From the NCBI GenBank assembly GCA_902517895.1, contig CABYEA010000003.1:1-64000 (forward strand): a stretch of DNA of 64,000 bases. Reading direction: 5' to 3'. Within the stretch, counting starts at the first letter, position 1. Every line of letters starts with the position of its first letter. A program made the translations under genes and the position numbers. Under the pieces are notes generated by a model. That model searched no databases and was not told the DNA's origin. It worked only from the letters and a program-made list of their open reading frames with translations. Shown here one piece after another: positions 1-8,767 of the stretch. This DNA comes from an uncultured Bacteroidota bacterium. GTDB lineage: Bacteria; Bacteroidota; Bacteroidia; Flavobacteriales; Flavobacteriaceae.

Positions 1-813
1 GATTTTGCAATTAATGCAATCATTAATGAGAATTTGGGTAAAAGAGAGGTAACGGATGTGATAACTATTGGGTATTCATCTACAGATTATGTAGGTCATA
101 ATTTTGGGGTAGCATCCGTAGAAACTCAGGACACATATATCCGTCTAGATAAAGAAATTGAAAAACTTTTATTTTTTTTAGATAACGAAATAGGTGAAAA
201 TCAATATACATTATTTTTGACAGGGGACCATGGTGTATTGGAAATACCAGCATTTTTAACAAGTGGTGGAATTAACGCTAGGGCAGTTAGTGAAAATGAT
301 TTAGCTAAGGGAGTTGTAGAACAATTATATCAAGTTTTTAAAGTTGAGGTTAGTGGTTTAATTGATGATATTGACAACAATCAAATATATTTAAACGATG
401 ATTCAATCATTGATTTAGGTTTGGATAAAAATAAAGTCATTTATGAGCTTATTAGAATATTGAAATCATTTGAGTTTATTTCAGATGCACATTCTGCCAA
501 TTTTATTTTAAATTCAAAAAGCTTAGATGGATATCAAAAACTAATTCAAAATGGTTTTCATCAAAAGAGAAGTGGGGATGTAGCGCTTATCCTAAAACCA
601 AATGTAATTTTTTATGATGGTAAGGGTACTACCCATGGATCGGGTTATAATTATGACACACATGTTCCATTGATTTTTTATGGATGTGGAATTAAGCATG
701 GCGAAACTTTTGAGATTACAGAAATACCTGATATTGCTCCTACGATTTCAAAATTACTCGGTCAAAAAATGAAAAACTCAACAGGAGAGCTTTTAGATTT
801 TATTTTTGAATAA
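1..813 (+). CDS. Alkaline phosphatase superfamily protein (PafA-like), 5' end cut by window
   Basis: The reading frame is open from base 1, so the gene starts upstream and only about the last 270 residues are visible. Metal-site motifs of the alkaline phosphatase / nucleotide pyrophosphatase fold are present: the GYSSTDYVGHNFG segment, then TGDHG, then a late THGSGYNYDTHVPLIFYG segment. Secreted PafA-type phosphomonoesterases of Bacteroidota have these in the same order, and they act in the periplasm on organic phosphate. The catalytic Thr/Ser and the signal peptide lie outside the window. The 3' end overlaps convergent engB by 14 bases. Function as a phosphatase is likely; exact substrate is not visible. 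Confidence 0.85.
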   Translation, partial: DFAINAIINENLGKREVTDVITIGYSSTDYVGHNFGVASVETQDTYIRLDKEIEKLLFFLDNEIGENQYTLFLTGDHGVLEIPAFLTSGGINARAVSENDLAKGVVEQLYQVFKVEVSGLIDDIDNNQIYLNDDSIIDLGLDKNKVIYELIRILKSFEFISDAHSANFILNSKSLDGYQKLIQNGFHQKRSGDVALILKPNVIFYDGKGTTHGSGYNYDTHVPLIFYGCGIKHGETFEITEIPDIAPTISKLLGQKMKNSTGELLDFIFE

Positions 814-1420
814 GATCACTGTTTAGCTTATTTATGTAATACAATATGTTTTCTTTTCCAAGATGCTTTGTGCTTGAGGTAAGAAATATTTCAGGTAGAA
901 ACTCCCAGTTTTCAAGAATTACTTTCTTGTAATTATTTACCTTATTTTCAACACCATCTTTTGGGTTGCCATCCTGTTTTAATTTATCGATTTTAGTAAA
1001 AACAATTGAGAAAGCAATATTATTTAATGTCAACCATCGCATAAATTCAATATCAATCTTTTGTGCCTCGTGTCTTACATCAACTAAAATAAATGCAGAA
1101 ACTAGTTGGTTTCTGTTTAAAAAATAATCTGTAATTAGTTTTTGAAAAATTTTCTTTTCCGATTTTGAAGCTTTAGCATACCCATAGCCAGGAAGATCTA
1201 CAAGATGCCAAGAGGAATCAATTAAGAAGTGATTAATCAACCTTGTTTTCCCTGGTTTTGAAGAAGTTTTTGCTAGTTTTTTATTATTAGTCAACATATT
1301 TATCAATGATGACTTACCTACATTACTTCTACCGATAAAAGCATACTCTAGTAAATTACTTTTTGGGCAATCTTTTGCATATTGATTGCTTATGATAAAT
1401 TTCGCACTTTTAATATTCAT
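800..1420 (-). CDS. engB: Ribosome biogenesis GTPase EngB/YsxC
   Basis: A 206-residue TRAFAC GTPase of the EngB (YihA/YsxC) family, an essential factor for late assembly of the large ribosomal subunit. The G1 P-loop GRSNVGKSS is at residues 30-38, the G3 motif DLPGYG at about 75-80, G4 is TKID, and a G5-like TSS follows near the C-terminus. Length is normal for the family. Its ATG overlaps the stop of the upstream hydrolase by one base (TAATG), so the two are co-transcribed leftward. The tail runs 14 bases into the convergent phosphatase gene. Confidence 0.97.
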   Translation of the reverse strand: MNIKSAKFIISNQYAKDCPKSNLLEYAFIGRSNVGKSSLINMLTNNKKLAKTSSKPGKTRLINHFLIDSSWHLVDLPGYGYAKASKSEKKIFQKLITDYFLNRNQLVSAFILVDVRHEAQKIDIEFMRWLTLNNIAFSIVFTKIDKLKQDGNPKDGVENKVNNYKKVILENWEFLPEIFLTSSTKHLGKENILYYINKLNSDLIQK

Positions 1421-2205
1421 TATTTAAAGACAATTTTTGAAGAAAGCCAATCTATAAGTAATGCATTAAATTGATCTGGGTGCTCCATCATTGGTGCATG
1501 GCCACATTTGTCAATCCAAAAAAGATCTGAGTCAGTAAGAAGCTTGTGAAATTCATCAGCAACTTCAGGAGGTGTTACATTATCATTTTTTCCCCAAATT
1601 ATACATGTAGGAAGCTTCATTTTTGGTAAATCATCAGCCATATTATGTCTAATTGCACTTTTAGCCATTACTAATATTTTAATCAACTTATTTCTGTCAT
1701 TAACCGTTTCAAAAACTTCATCAACAAGTTCTTTGGTTGCAGTTTTTGGACAATAAAATACTTCTTCAACCTTTTTCTTAATTACATTGTAATCACCTCT
1801 TCTAGTGTATCCGCTCCCCATACCTTTTTCGTAAAGCCCTGAGCTTCCTGTTAAAATTAAACCCTTGGCTTTATTAAAAAGCTTGGTGTAATAAAGACCA
1901 ATATGACCTCCTAGGGAATTACCCATTAAAACAAATTCTTTAATTTTTTTATGGATTATAAACCTGTCTAAAAACTTTGCTAATTCTTTTACAGAAGTCT
2001 TAAGGATAGGTAGATCATAAATTGGCAGTACAGGCATTATGACCTTAAAATCCCTTTGTCTAAAAAAATCTGTAACATGATTAAAATTACTTAGGTTGCC
2101 CATGAGACCGTGAAGGATAATAATTGGAAAGCCTTCACCTTCTTCAATGTATTTATAGCCGTTTTCTTCCTTAAGATTAAAATCCATATACAGATTTTTA
2201 ATCAA
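1420..2205 (-). CDS. Alpha/beta hydrolase
   Basis: A 261-residue alpha/beta-hydrolase fold protein. The oxyanion-hole motif HGLMG begins at residue 32, the nucleophile elbow GNSLGG places the Ser at 97, an Asp candidate sits in the WGKNDNVTPP segment, and the catalytic His is in GHAPMMEHP near the C-terminus. No signal peptide is seen, so it is probably cytoplasmic. It is the first gene of a two-gene leftward operon with engB and diverges from mraZ. The substrate cannot be read from sequence; hydrolases beside engB are common in flavobacteria but uncharacterised. An in-frame ATG at residue 7 is an alternative start. Confidence 0.88.
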   Translation of the reverse strand: MIKNLYMDFNLKEENGYKYIEEGEGFPIIILHGLMGNLSNFNHVTDFFRQRDFKVIMPVLPIYDLPILKTSVKELAKFLDRFIIHKKIKEFVLMGNSLGGHIGLYYTKLFNKAKGLILTGSSGLYEKGMGSGYTRRGDYNVIKKKVEEVFYCPKTATKELVDEVFETVNDRNKLIKILVMAKSAIRHNMADDLPKMKLPTCIIWGKNDNVTPPEVADEFHKLLTDSDLFWIDKCGHAPMMEHPDQFNALLIDWLSSKIVFK

Positions 2206-2301
2206 AATTAATCAAATTTATTCAGAAACACTCAATTAAGACTGCTGATTAACAATTAATGAACAATGTGTGTTGATTAATTATAGTTTATTTGTAACTG
2301 C

Positions 2302-2324
2302 CTGTATATAAGTTATTTATACAG
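2302..2324. repeat. Inverted repeat in hydrolase/mraZ divergent region
   Basis: CTGTATA and TATACAG are perfect 7-base inverted arms separated by 9 bases, inside the 242-base region between two divergent genes. It could be an operator or chance in AT-rich DNA; nothing else supports a function. Confidence 0.3.
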
Positions 2325-2380
2325 TTATTTTCTATTATTTAAATCATAAAAATGGGAGAATCTTTAATTTTATTAACAAT

Positions 2381-2410
2381 GTGGTAAAATGTGGTAAAAT
2401 GTGGTAATTT
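2381..2410 (+). promoter_or_regulatory. Tandem GTGG repeats, likely MraZ binding boxes
   Basis: Three consecutive 10-base units start at 2381, 2391 and 2401: two identical copies of GTGGTAAAAT, then GTGGTAATTT. Known MraZ operators are direct repeats with a TGG core at 10-base spacing upstream of mraZ itself. Here the repeats end 6 bases before a TAnnTTTG element and occupy the position where a -33 element would be. Autoregulation of the dcw operon by MraZ is therefore the natural reading. Confidence 0.75.
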
Positions 2411-2416
2411 TTTTAT

Positions 2417-2424
2417 TAAATTTG
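2417..2424 (+). promoter_or_regulatory. Putative -7 promoter element for the dcw operon
   Basis: TAAATTTG matches the Bacteroidota -7 consensus TAnnTTTG, 23 bases before the mraZ start. No TTG -33 element is found at the usual distance; the GTGG repeats are there instead. Confidence 0.5.
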
Positions 2425-2447
2425 AGATTACATAACTGAGAAGGATT

Positions 2448-2903
2448 TTGAATTATTTAATTGGAACATACGAGTGTAAAATTGATGTTAAGGGAAGGCT
2501 TTTAATTCCCTCCGCATTTAAAAAACAGCTTGCACCTGTTATTCCCAAAGGTTTTGTTTTAAAAAGAGCTGTGTTTCAAAATTGCCTAGAGTTGTATCCT
2601 TTGGAACAATGGGAAGAGTTAATAAAAAAGGTCAACTCACTTAACAGATTTAAGAAGAAGAATAATGATTTTATCAGAAGGTTTACTGCTGGAGTAAAAT
2701 TTATTGAACTAGACAGTAACGGAAGGTTGTTAATCCCTAGAGATTTGATAGAATTTTCAAATATTAATAGGGAGGTTACACTCTCTACCTCTGTTAACAT
2801 CATCGAAATATGGGATAAATCAAGTTATGAAAAAGCAATTGCAGATTCCAGAGATGATTTTGCTCAACTGGCTGAAGAAGTAATGGGTGGTGATGAAGAG
2901 TGA
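2448..2903 (+). CDS. mraZ: Transcriptional regulator MraZ
   Basis: A 151-residue MraZ/AbrB-like protein with two copies of the SpoVT-AbrB-type half: YECKIDVKGRLLIPSAFK near the N-terminus and FIELDSNGRLLIPRDL near residue 85. MraZ forms ring-shaped oligomers and binds repeat operators in front of its own operon. The start is TTG at 2448: the family begins a few residues before IGTYE and no ATG fits. It opens the dcw cluster and overlaps rsmH. Confidence 0.95.
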   Translation: MNYLIGTYECKIDVKGRLLIPSAFKKQLAPVIPKGFVLKRAVFQNCLELYPLEQWEELIKKVNSLNRFKKKNNDFIRRFTAGVKFIELDSNGRLLIPRDLIEFSNINREVTLSTSVNIIEIWDKSSYEKAIADSRDDFAQLAEEVMGGDEE

Positions 2904-3795
2904 TTATCATTTACCTGTATTGCTAAAAGAGTCGATTAATGGTTTGAAAATAGATGATGAAGGAATATATGTTGATGCAACTTTTGGAGGAGGTGGTCAT
3001 AGTTTAGAAATATTAAGGAGCCTATCTAAAAAGGGAAGATTAATTTCTTTTGATCAGGATCCAGATTCGATAAATAATTCTTATGAAGAAAGTAATTTTT
3101 ATTTCGTTAATGAAAATTTTAAATACATGAAGAGGTTTTTAAAAAATTTAGGTTTTTCAAAAGTTAACGGAATACTAGCTGACCTTGGAGTTTCTTCTTT
3201 TCAAATTAATACTCCTGCTCGAGGGTTTTCTTACCGATATGATGCAGCTCTTGATATGAGGATGAATAAGAATAATACACTTGATGCGATTAAAGTCATA
3301 AACAGCTATAAGCATGAAAATCTTAGTAAAATTTTATTTGAATATGGAGACATAAAGAACTCAAAAAAAATATCAGAAGAAATTATTAAAGCTAGAGCGG
3401 CAAATAAAATAAATACAACATTTGATTTGAATAAGATACTAAAGCCACTTTACCCTGAGAGGTATTTAAATAAAAATCTTTCTAGAATTTATCAAGCCAT
3501 TAGAATTGAGGTTAATAAAGAATTAGATGTCCTTAAGTCATTTTTAGAACAGTCAAGCGAATTATTATTACCTGGCGGCAGATTATGTGTTATTTCTTAT
3601 CACTCCTTAGAGGACAGAATGGTAAAAAGATATATAAATAATGGAAATTTTTCAACAACTGCTAAAAAAGATTTATACGGAAACTTTTCTGTACCCTTTA
3701 AAAAAATTGGAAAAATGATTCAACCATCAGCTGTAGAGTTAAAAGAAAATATAAGGTCAAGAAGCGCAAAATTGAGAATAGCCGAGAAAATTTAA
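2893..3795 (+). CDS. rsmH: 16S rRNA m4C1402 methyltransferase RsmH (MraW)
   Basis: About 300 residues. It is the SAM-dependent methyltransferase that makes N4-methyl-C1402 in 16S rRNA. The N-terminal HLPVLLKESINGL, the SAM-binding DATFGGGGHS, the LADLGVSS block and the C-terminal VISYHSLEDRMVK are all family hallmarks. The ATG at 2893 gives the usual N-terminus; GTG codons at 2887 and 2890 are alternatives. It overlaps the end of mraZ by 11 bases and is followed after 4 bases by ftsL, the standard dcw order. Confidence 0.97.
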   Translation: MKSDYHLPVLLKESINGLKIDDEGIYVDATFGGGGHSLEILRSLSKKGRLISFDQDPDSINNSYEESNFYFVNENFKYMKRFLKNLGFSKVNGILADLGVSSFQINTPARGFSYRYDAALDMRMNKNNTLDAIKVINSYKHENLSKILFEYGDIKNSKKISEEIIKARAANKINTTFDLNKILKPLYPERYLNKNLSRIYQAIRIEVNKELDVLKSFLEQSSELLLPGGRLCVISYHSLEDRMVKRYINNGNFSTTAKKDLYGNFSVPFKKIGKMIQPSAVELKENIRSRSAKLRIAEKI

Positions 3796-3799
3796 TTAA

Positions 3800-4117
3800 A
3801 TGAAGAATAAGTTATTTAATATCATGAGAGGATCTTTTTTAGTTGATGAAAAATCAACTTCAAATTGGATTTATATTTTCCTTTTTCTAATTCTTTCCTT
3901 GGTTATGATATCATCCTCTCATTCCGTTGACCAGAAGGTCTATAAAATAGCATCATTGAATGAAGAAATTAAATCTCTGAGATCTGAATTTGTAGATACA
4001 AGAACAAGATTGATGATTTACAAAATGGAATCATCTGTAAAAAACAGATTATCTGAGCAGGGAATAAAATCATCAAAAACTCCTCCAGTTAAAATTGTAA
4101 TAAATGTCAATAACTAA
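3800..4117 (+). CDS. ftsL: Cell division protein FtsL-like
   Basis: A 105-residue bitopic membrane protein: short cytoplasmic N-terminus, one membrane helix at about residues 23-40 (WIYIFLFLILSLVMI), then a coiled-coil-like segment with periodic I/L. This architecture between rsmH and ftsI is that of FtsL, which joins FtsQ and DivIC/FtsB and activates FtsWI. Sequence identity in the family is low, so the call rests on position, length and topology. It overlaps ftsI by 14 bases. Confidence 0.85.
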   Translation: MKNKLFNIMRGSFLVDEKSTSNWIYIFLFLILSLVMISSSHSVDQKVYKIASLNEEIKSLRSEFVDTRTRLMIYKMESSVKNRLSEQGIKSSKTPPVKIVINVNN

Positions 4118-6098
4118 GAAAAAAATAACGAACCGACTTTATGTAATCAGCTTGCTTCTGATCGTTATTATTTTTTCTATTGTTTTTAAAATTATTGACT
4201 TACAGTTTTTTAAAGGAGACTATTACATTGACATTTCTGAAAAAAGAGAATTTAAAAATATAGAAATCCCTGCAAACAGAGGTAATATTTATTCTGACAC
4301 TGGAAAACTTCTGGCAAGCTCAGTGCCTAAATATGATATTAGATTTGATGCCCTGGCGCCAAGCGACTCGAACTTTGATAAATATGTTGATGAATTGGCA
4401 TTAGAACTCGCTTCATATTTTGGAGAATCATCAGAGATATATTCTAACAAACTAAGGCAAGCAAGAAAAGATAAAAACAGATATTTATTAATTGCTAGAA
4501 ACCTGGGCTATCTAGATTTTAAGAAATTTAAAAACTTCCCATTATTCAAGCTTGGCGGATTCAAAGGTGGATTTATAACTGAGCAATATACCAAAAGAGA
4601 TTATCCTATAGGTGGAATAGCTCAAAGAACTGTAGGTTACGAAAGGTATGATGATTTTGGGAATGCTATGAGGCCAGGTCTGGATGGTGCATTTGGGCCA
4701 AAGTATCTAAAAGGTGAAAATGGAATTAGGTTCTCTCAGAAAATAGGACTTGGTCAGTGGAAGCCTGTCTTAGATTATAATGAAAAAGAGCCTAGAGATG
4801 GTTACGACTTACACACTACACTAAATATAGAAATTCAAGATTTAGCTCATCATGCACTATTGCGTCAATTAGAATTTTATGAAGCAGAACACGGAAGTGT
4901 AGTGGTAATGGAAACAAAAACTGGTGAAATTAAAGCTATTTCAAATTTAGGAAGAACCTCTGAGGGTAAATATTATGAAAAGTTAAATTATGCAGTTGGT
5001 GAATCTCATGAGCCTGGGTCAACATTTAAGCTAATGGCAATGGTTAGAGCTCTAGAAGACAAGGTGATTGACACCTCAGATATGGTTGATACCAAAAACG
5101 GAATCTTAAGTTTTTATGGAAGAAAGGTAAGGGATTCTAAAAAGGGTGGTTACGGAAAAATATCAGCTGCAAAAGCATTTGAAGTCTCTTCAAATACTGC
5201 TATAGTCCAAATCATTAATGATAATTATAATGAAAAACCCGAAAAATTTGTTGACGGGTTATTTGATATGAAAATCAATGAACCCCTAGGTCTACCAATA
5301 CTTGGTGAAGGTCAGCCAAAATTTACACATCCAAAAGATAAAGTTAATTGGGATGGACTTGACCTGCCATGGATGGCTTTTGGATATGGAATATCATTGA
5401 CCCCTTTACAAACCCTTACTTTTTATAACGCAATTGCTAATGACGGGGTAATGGTAAAGCCAAGATTCATAAAAGAAGTAAAGCAATTTGACCAAGTAAT
5501 AGAAAAATTTGATACTGAAATTATTTCTAATTCAGTTTGCAGCAAAGAAACTATTGACAAGGTTAAAAATATGATGAAAAATGTTGTTGAAAAAGAACAT
5601 GGTACTGCACATAATATTTATTCTGAAGATTTTTCAATGGCAGGAAAAACAGGTACTTGTCAAACTGAATATTGGAAGTCAACGGGTTTATATATTTCAT
5701 CATTTGCTGGATACTTTCCAGCTGAAAATCCTAAATATTCATGCATTGTCGTAATTCACAAACCCGATAAGAAAAAAGGCTACTATGGAAATATAGTTGC
5801 GGCTCCTGTATTTAAAGAAATCGCACAAAAGATATATTCAAATATACCAGAAGTCGAAAGCTATGATGAAATAAAATTTGAGTCTATTGAAGCAATAAGT
5901 AATCAGGAATTTGTTTCAAAGCTAGAAAATATGATAATGCCTGATATTTCTAAATATGAGTTAATGGATATTATTCCGATGATTGAAAACAACGGCTATA
6001 AGTTGTCAATTGAGGGGAATGGAAATAAAGTTAGACAGATAACAAAGTCTGGAGCAAAATTAAAAAAGGGTCAAACAATAAAAATAAATTTGATTTGA
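4104..6098 (+). CDS. ftsI: Penicillin-binding protein 3, septal transpeptidase FtsI
   Basis: A 664-residue class B PBP that cross-links septal peptidoglycan. It has one N-terminal membrane helix (about 12-32), a dimerisation domain, and a transpeptidase domain with EPGSTFK (nucleophile Ser306), SSN (362-364) and KTG (515-517). A C-terminal segment from about residue 610 (MPDISKYELMDIIPMIENNG...) looks like a single PASTA domain. That is typical of Bacteroidota FtsI and lies beyond the E. coli length. It overlaps ftsL by 14 bases and murE by 4. Confidence 0.97.
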   Translation: MSITKKKITNRLYVISLLLIVIIFSIVFKIIDLQFFKGDYYIDISEKREFKNIEIPANRGNIYSDTGKLLASSVPKYDIRFDALAPSDSNFDKYVDELALELASYFGESSEIYSNKLRQARKDKNRYLLIARNLGYLDFKKFKNFPLFKLGGFKGGFITEQYTKRDYPIGGIAQRTVGYERYDDFGNAMRPGLDGAFGPKYLKGENGIRFSQKIGLGQWKPVLDYNEKEPRDGYDLHTTLNIEIQDLAHHALLRQLEFYEAEHGSVVVMETKTGEIKAISNLGRTSEGKYYEKLNYAVGESHEPGSTFKLMAMVRALEDKVIDTSDMVDTKNGILSFYGRKVRDSKKGGYGKISAAKAFEVSSNTAIVQIINDNYNEKPEKFVDGLFDMKINEPLGLPILGEGQPKFTHPKDKVNWDGLDLPWMAFGYGISLTPLQTLTFYNAIANDGVMVKPRFIKEVKQFDQVIEKFDTEIISNSVCSKETIDKVKNMMKNVVEKEHGTAHNIYSEDFSMAGKTGTCQTEYWKSTGLYISSFAGYFPAENPKYSCIVVIHKPDKKKGYYGNIVAAPVFKEIAQKIYSNIPEVESYDEIKFESIEAISNQEFVSKLENMIMPDISKYELMDIIPMIENNGYKLSIEGNGNKVRQITKSGAKLKKGQTIKINLI

Positions 6099-7552
6099 AA
6101 CTGATAAGGGAAATATTATATAAAGTTGAAATTAATTCTGTAATAGGAAATACCTCTCTAACTATAAATAAGATTGAATTTGATTCAAGGTTAATAAATG
6201 AAGGAGACATGTATGTTGCTATAAACGGCGTTAATGTTGATGGCCATGATTTTATTCCACAAGCAATTCAAAGTGGGGCAAATTGTATCATATGCGAAAA
6301 AAAACCCGACCAAAAAGTTGATGATGTAGTATATGTTAACGTTTCTTCATCCAGAAAAGCTCTTGCTATAATCTCATCTAACTATTATGAAAATCCCTCT
6401 TCAAGATTGAATTTGATCGGCGTAACAGGAACAAACGGAAAAACAACCATCACGACATTACTATTTAACTTATATATGAGTCTGGGTATTAAGTCAGGTT
6501 TAATTTCAACAGTGAAAATTTCATATGACGACAAAACTATTCAAGCTAGTCAGACTACTCCAGATTCACTTTCAATTAATCGTTACTTATCTGAAATGGT
6601 AAATTTAGACGTGCGCTATTGTTTTATGGAGGTAAGCTCACATGGGATTGATCAATATAGAATTGAAGGATTAGTTTTTAAGGGAGGGGTTTTTACAAAT
6701 CTAACTCATGATCACTTAGATTATCACGAAAGTTTTGAGAATTACAGGGATACAAAAAAACAATTTTTCGATTCCCTAGGCTCTAATTCATTTGCTTTAA
6801 CCAATAATGATGATAGAAATGGATTGATAATGACTCAAAACACATTGGCAGATACATATACATATTCTTTAAATTCCATCTCAGATTTTAAAGCAAAAAT
6901 TTTAGAATCCTCTTTTGACGGAATGTTGTTGAAAACTAATAATTCACAATTTTGGTCAAAGCTAGTTGGAAAGTTTAATGCATATAATATTTTATCTGTA
7001 TACGCAATTGCTTCAATTTTAGGATTACCAAAAGATGAGTTGCTTAAGGTCTTAAGTTCCTTGGAGGCTGTTGCAGGAAGATTTCAATTTTATAAGAAAA
7101 ATAAAATAACAGCAATTGTTGATTATGCCCATACTCCAGATGCACTTAAAAACATCTTAAAATCTATAAATGAAATTAAGACTCCTAAAAATAATTTAAT
7201 AACAGTTGTTGGATGCGGAGGTAATAGGGATAAAACTAAAAGACCAGTAATGGGAGATATTGCAAGTAATCTTAGTTCAAAGGTAATTTTTACTAGTGAC
7301 AATCCAAGATATGAAGATCCTGACTCAATAATTGAAGAGATGTTAAAAGGTGTAAAGTCTACAAATACGAACAAGACTATATCAATAACAAATAGAAAAG
7401 AAGCAATAAAAACAGCATGTCAATTCGCTCAGTCTAATGATATTATTCTTGTAGCTGGAAAAGGCCATGAATCATATCAAGAGGTCAAAGGTGTTAAAAG
7501 TGATTTTGATGACTTTAAGATTATTAAAGAATTATTAAACCAAAAAAATTAA
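6095..7552 (+). CDS. murE: UDP-MurNAc-tripeptide synthetase MurE
   Basis: A 485-residue cytoplasmic Mur ligase that adds the third amino acid to UDP-MurNAc-L-Ala-D-Glu. The ATP loop GVTGTNGKTT is at about residues 109-118. The DNPRYE sequence matches the DNPR signature of enzymes selecting meso-diaminopimelate, so A1-gamma peptidoglycan is predicted. The start is TTG at 6095, overlapping the ftsI stop by 4 bases. The next gene is mraY directly: murF is missing from its E. coli position. Confidence 0.97.
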   Translation: MKLIREILYKVEINSVIGNTSLTINKIEFDSRLINEGDMYVAINGVNVDGHDFIPQAIQSGANCIICEKKPDQKVDDVVYVNVSSSRKALAIISSNYYENPSSRLNLIGVTGTNGKTTITTLLFNLYMSLGIKSGLISTVKISYDDKTIQASQTTPDSLSINRYLSEMVNLDVRYCFMEVSSHGIDQYRIEGLVFKGGVFTNLTHDHLDYHESFENYRDTKKQFFDSLGSNSFALTNNDDRNGLIMTQNTLADTYTYSLNSISDFKAKILESSFDGMLLKTNNSQFWSKLVGKFNAYNILSVYAIASILGLPKDELLKVLSSLEAVAGRFQFYKKNKITAIVDYAHTPDALKNILKSINEIKTPKNNLITVVGCGGNRDKTKRPVMGDIASNLSSKVIFTSDNPRYEDPDSIIEEMLKGVKSTNTNKTISITNRKEAIKTACQFAQSNDIILVAGKGHESYQEVKGVKSDFDDFKIIKELLNQKN

Positions 7553-7555
7553 TTT

Positions 7556-8767
7556 ATGCTCTACTACTTTTTTGAATTTCTAGAAAATCAATATCAAATC
7601 CCGGGTGCATCATTATTCACGTATATTTCATTTAGAGCTGCAGCTGCAATTATTACTTCATTACTTATTTCAACAATTTTTGGTAAAAGAATAATTGATT
7701 TTTTAAGAAAAAAACAAATTGGAGAATCAATTAGAGACCTAGGGTTAGATGGTCAAATTGAAAAAACTGGTACCCCAACAATGGGAGGGTTGATAATCAT
7801 TATTTCAACAATTATCCCAGTACTCCTTTTTGCTAATCTCAAGAATATATATATCATTTTATTAATTGTGACTTTGGTGTGGATGGGAATTATAGGTTTT
7901 GTTGATGATTATATTAAACTTTACAAAAAAGATAAAGACGGTTTAAGAGGTAAGTATAAAATTATTGGCCAAATAATTTTAGGATTGTTTGTCGGTTTCA
8001 CTTTGTTTTTTCACCCTGAGGTTACAGTCAAAGATCAGAGCCCGTTTGGGATAGAATTACAGTTAGCTGATAATTTGACTGAATATAAATCTACAAAGAC
8101 TACAATTCCTTTTGTTAAGGACAATGTTTTTAATTATTCGGATTTAATAACATGGATTGATCCAGGTTTGGAATCATATACATGGATTGTGTTTATATTT
8201 TTTGTTGTACTAATTATTGCAGCTGTTTCAAATGGAGCCAACTTAACCGATGGTTTAGACGGGCTTGCAGCTGGTTCATCTGCAATAATTATCCTAACAC
8301 TGGGTGTATTTACATGGGTTTCAGGTAATATTATTTTCTCCGATTATTTAAATATAATGTATATCCCCAGGGTTGGTGAGATAACAATATTTATTGGTGC
8401 TTTTGTTGGTGCCTTAGTAGGGTTCTTGTGGTATAATACTTACCCAGCCCAAGTTTTTATGGGTGATACTGGAAGTTTGACAATCGGAGGGATAATAGCA
8501 GTGATATCGATCGCGGTTAGAAAGGAATGGTTAATACCGTTAATCTGTGGAATTTTTCTTGTAGAAAATATCTCTGTTATCATGCAGGTTTTTTATTTCA
8601 AGTATACCAGAAAAAAATACGGAGTAGGAAAAAGAATTTTTTTAATGTCGCCACTACACCATCATTTTCAAAAAAAGGGATATCACGAAAGTAAAATAGT
8701 AACAAGGTTTTGGATTGTAGGAATAGCTCTAGCAATTCTATCAATCATAACTCTTAAAATTAGATAA
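7556..8767 (+). CDS. mraY: Phospho-MurNAc-pentapeptide transferase MraY
   Basis: A 403-residue polytopic membrane enzyme that moves phospho-MurNAc-pentapeptide from UDP to undecaprenyl phosphate, giving lipid I. Family motifs in order are GTPTMGG, the Asp-rich [25 protein letters not shown] and the His-rich [11 protein letters not shown] loop. About ten membrane helices are visible. An extended periplasmic insert at roughly residues 155-205 makes it longer than the 360-residue E. coli enzyme, as is usual in Bacteroidota. Its stop abuts the murD start. Confidence 0.97.
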   Translation: MLYYFFEFLENQYQIPGASLFTYISFRAAAAIITSLLISTIFGKRIIDFLRKKQIGESIRDLGLDGQIEKTGTPTMGGLIIIISTIIPVLLFANLKNIYIILLIVTLVWMGIIGFVDDYIKLYKKDKDGLRGKYKIIGQIILGLFVGFTLFFHPEVTVKDQSPFGIELQLADNLTEYKSTKTTIPFVKDNVFNYSDLITWIDPGLESYTWIVFIFFVVLIIAAVSNGANLTDGLDGLAAGSSAIIILTLGVFTWVSGNIIFSDYLNIMYIPRVGEITIFIGAFVGALVGFLWYNTYPAQVFMGDTGSLTIGGIIAVISIAVRKEWLIPLICGIFLVENISVIMQVFYFKYTRKKYGVGKRIFLMSPLHHHFQKKGYHESKIVTRFWIVGIALAILSIITLKIR

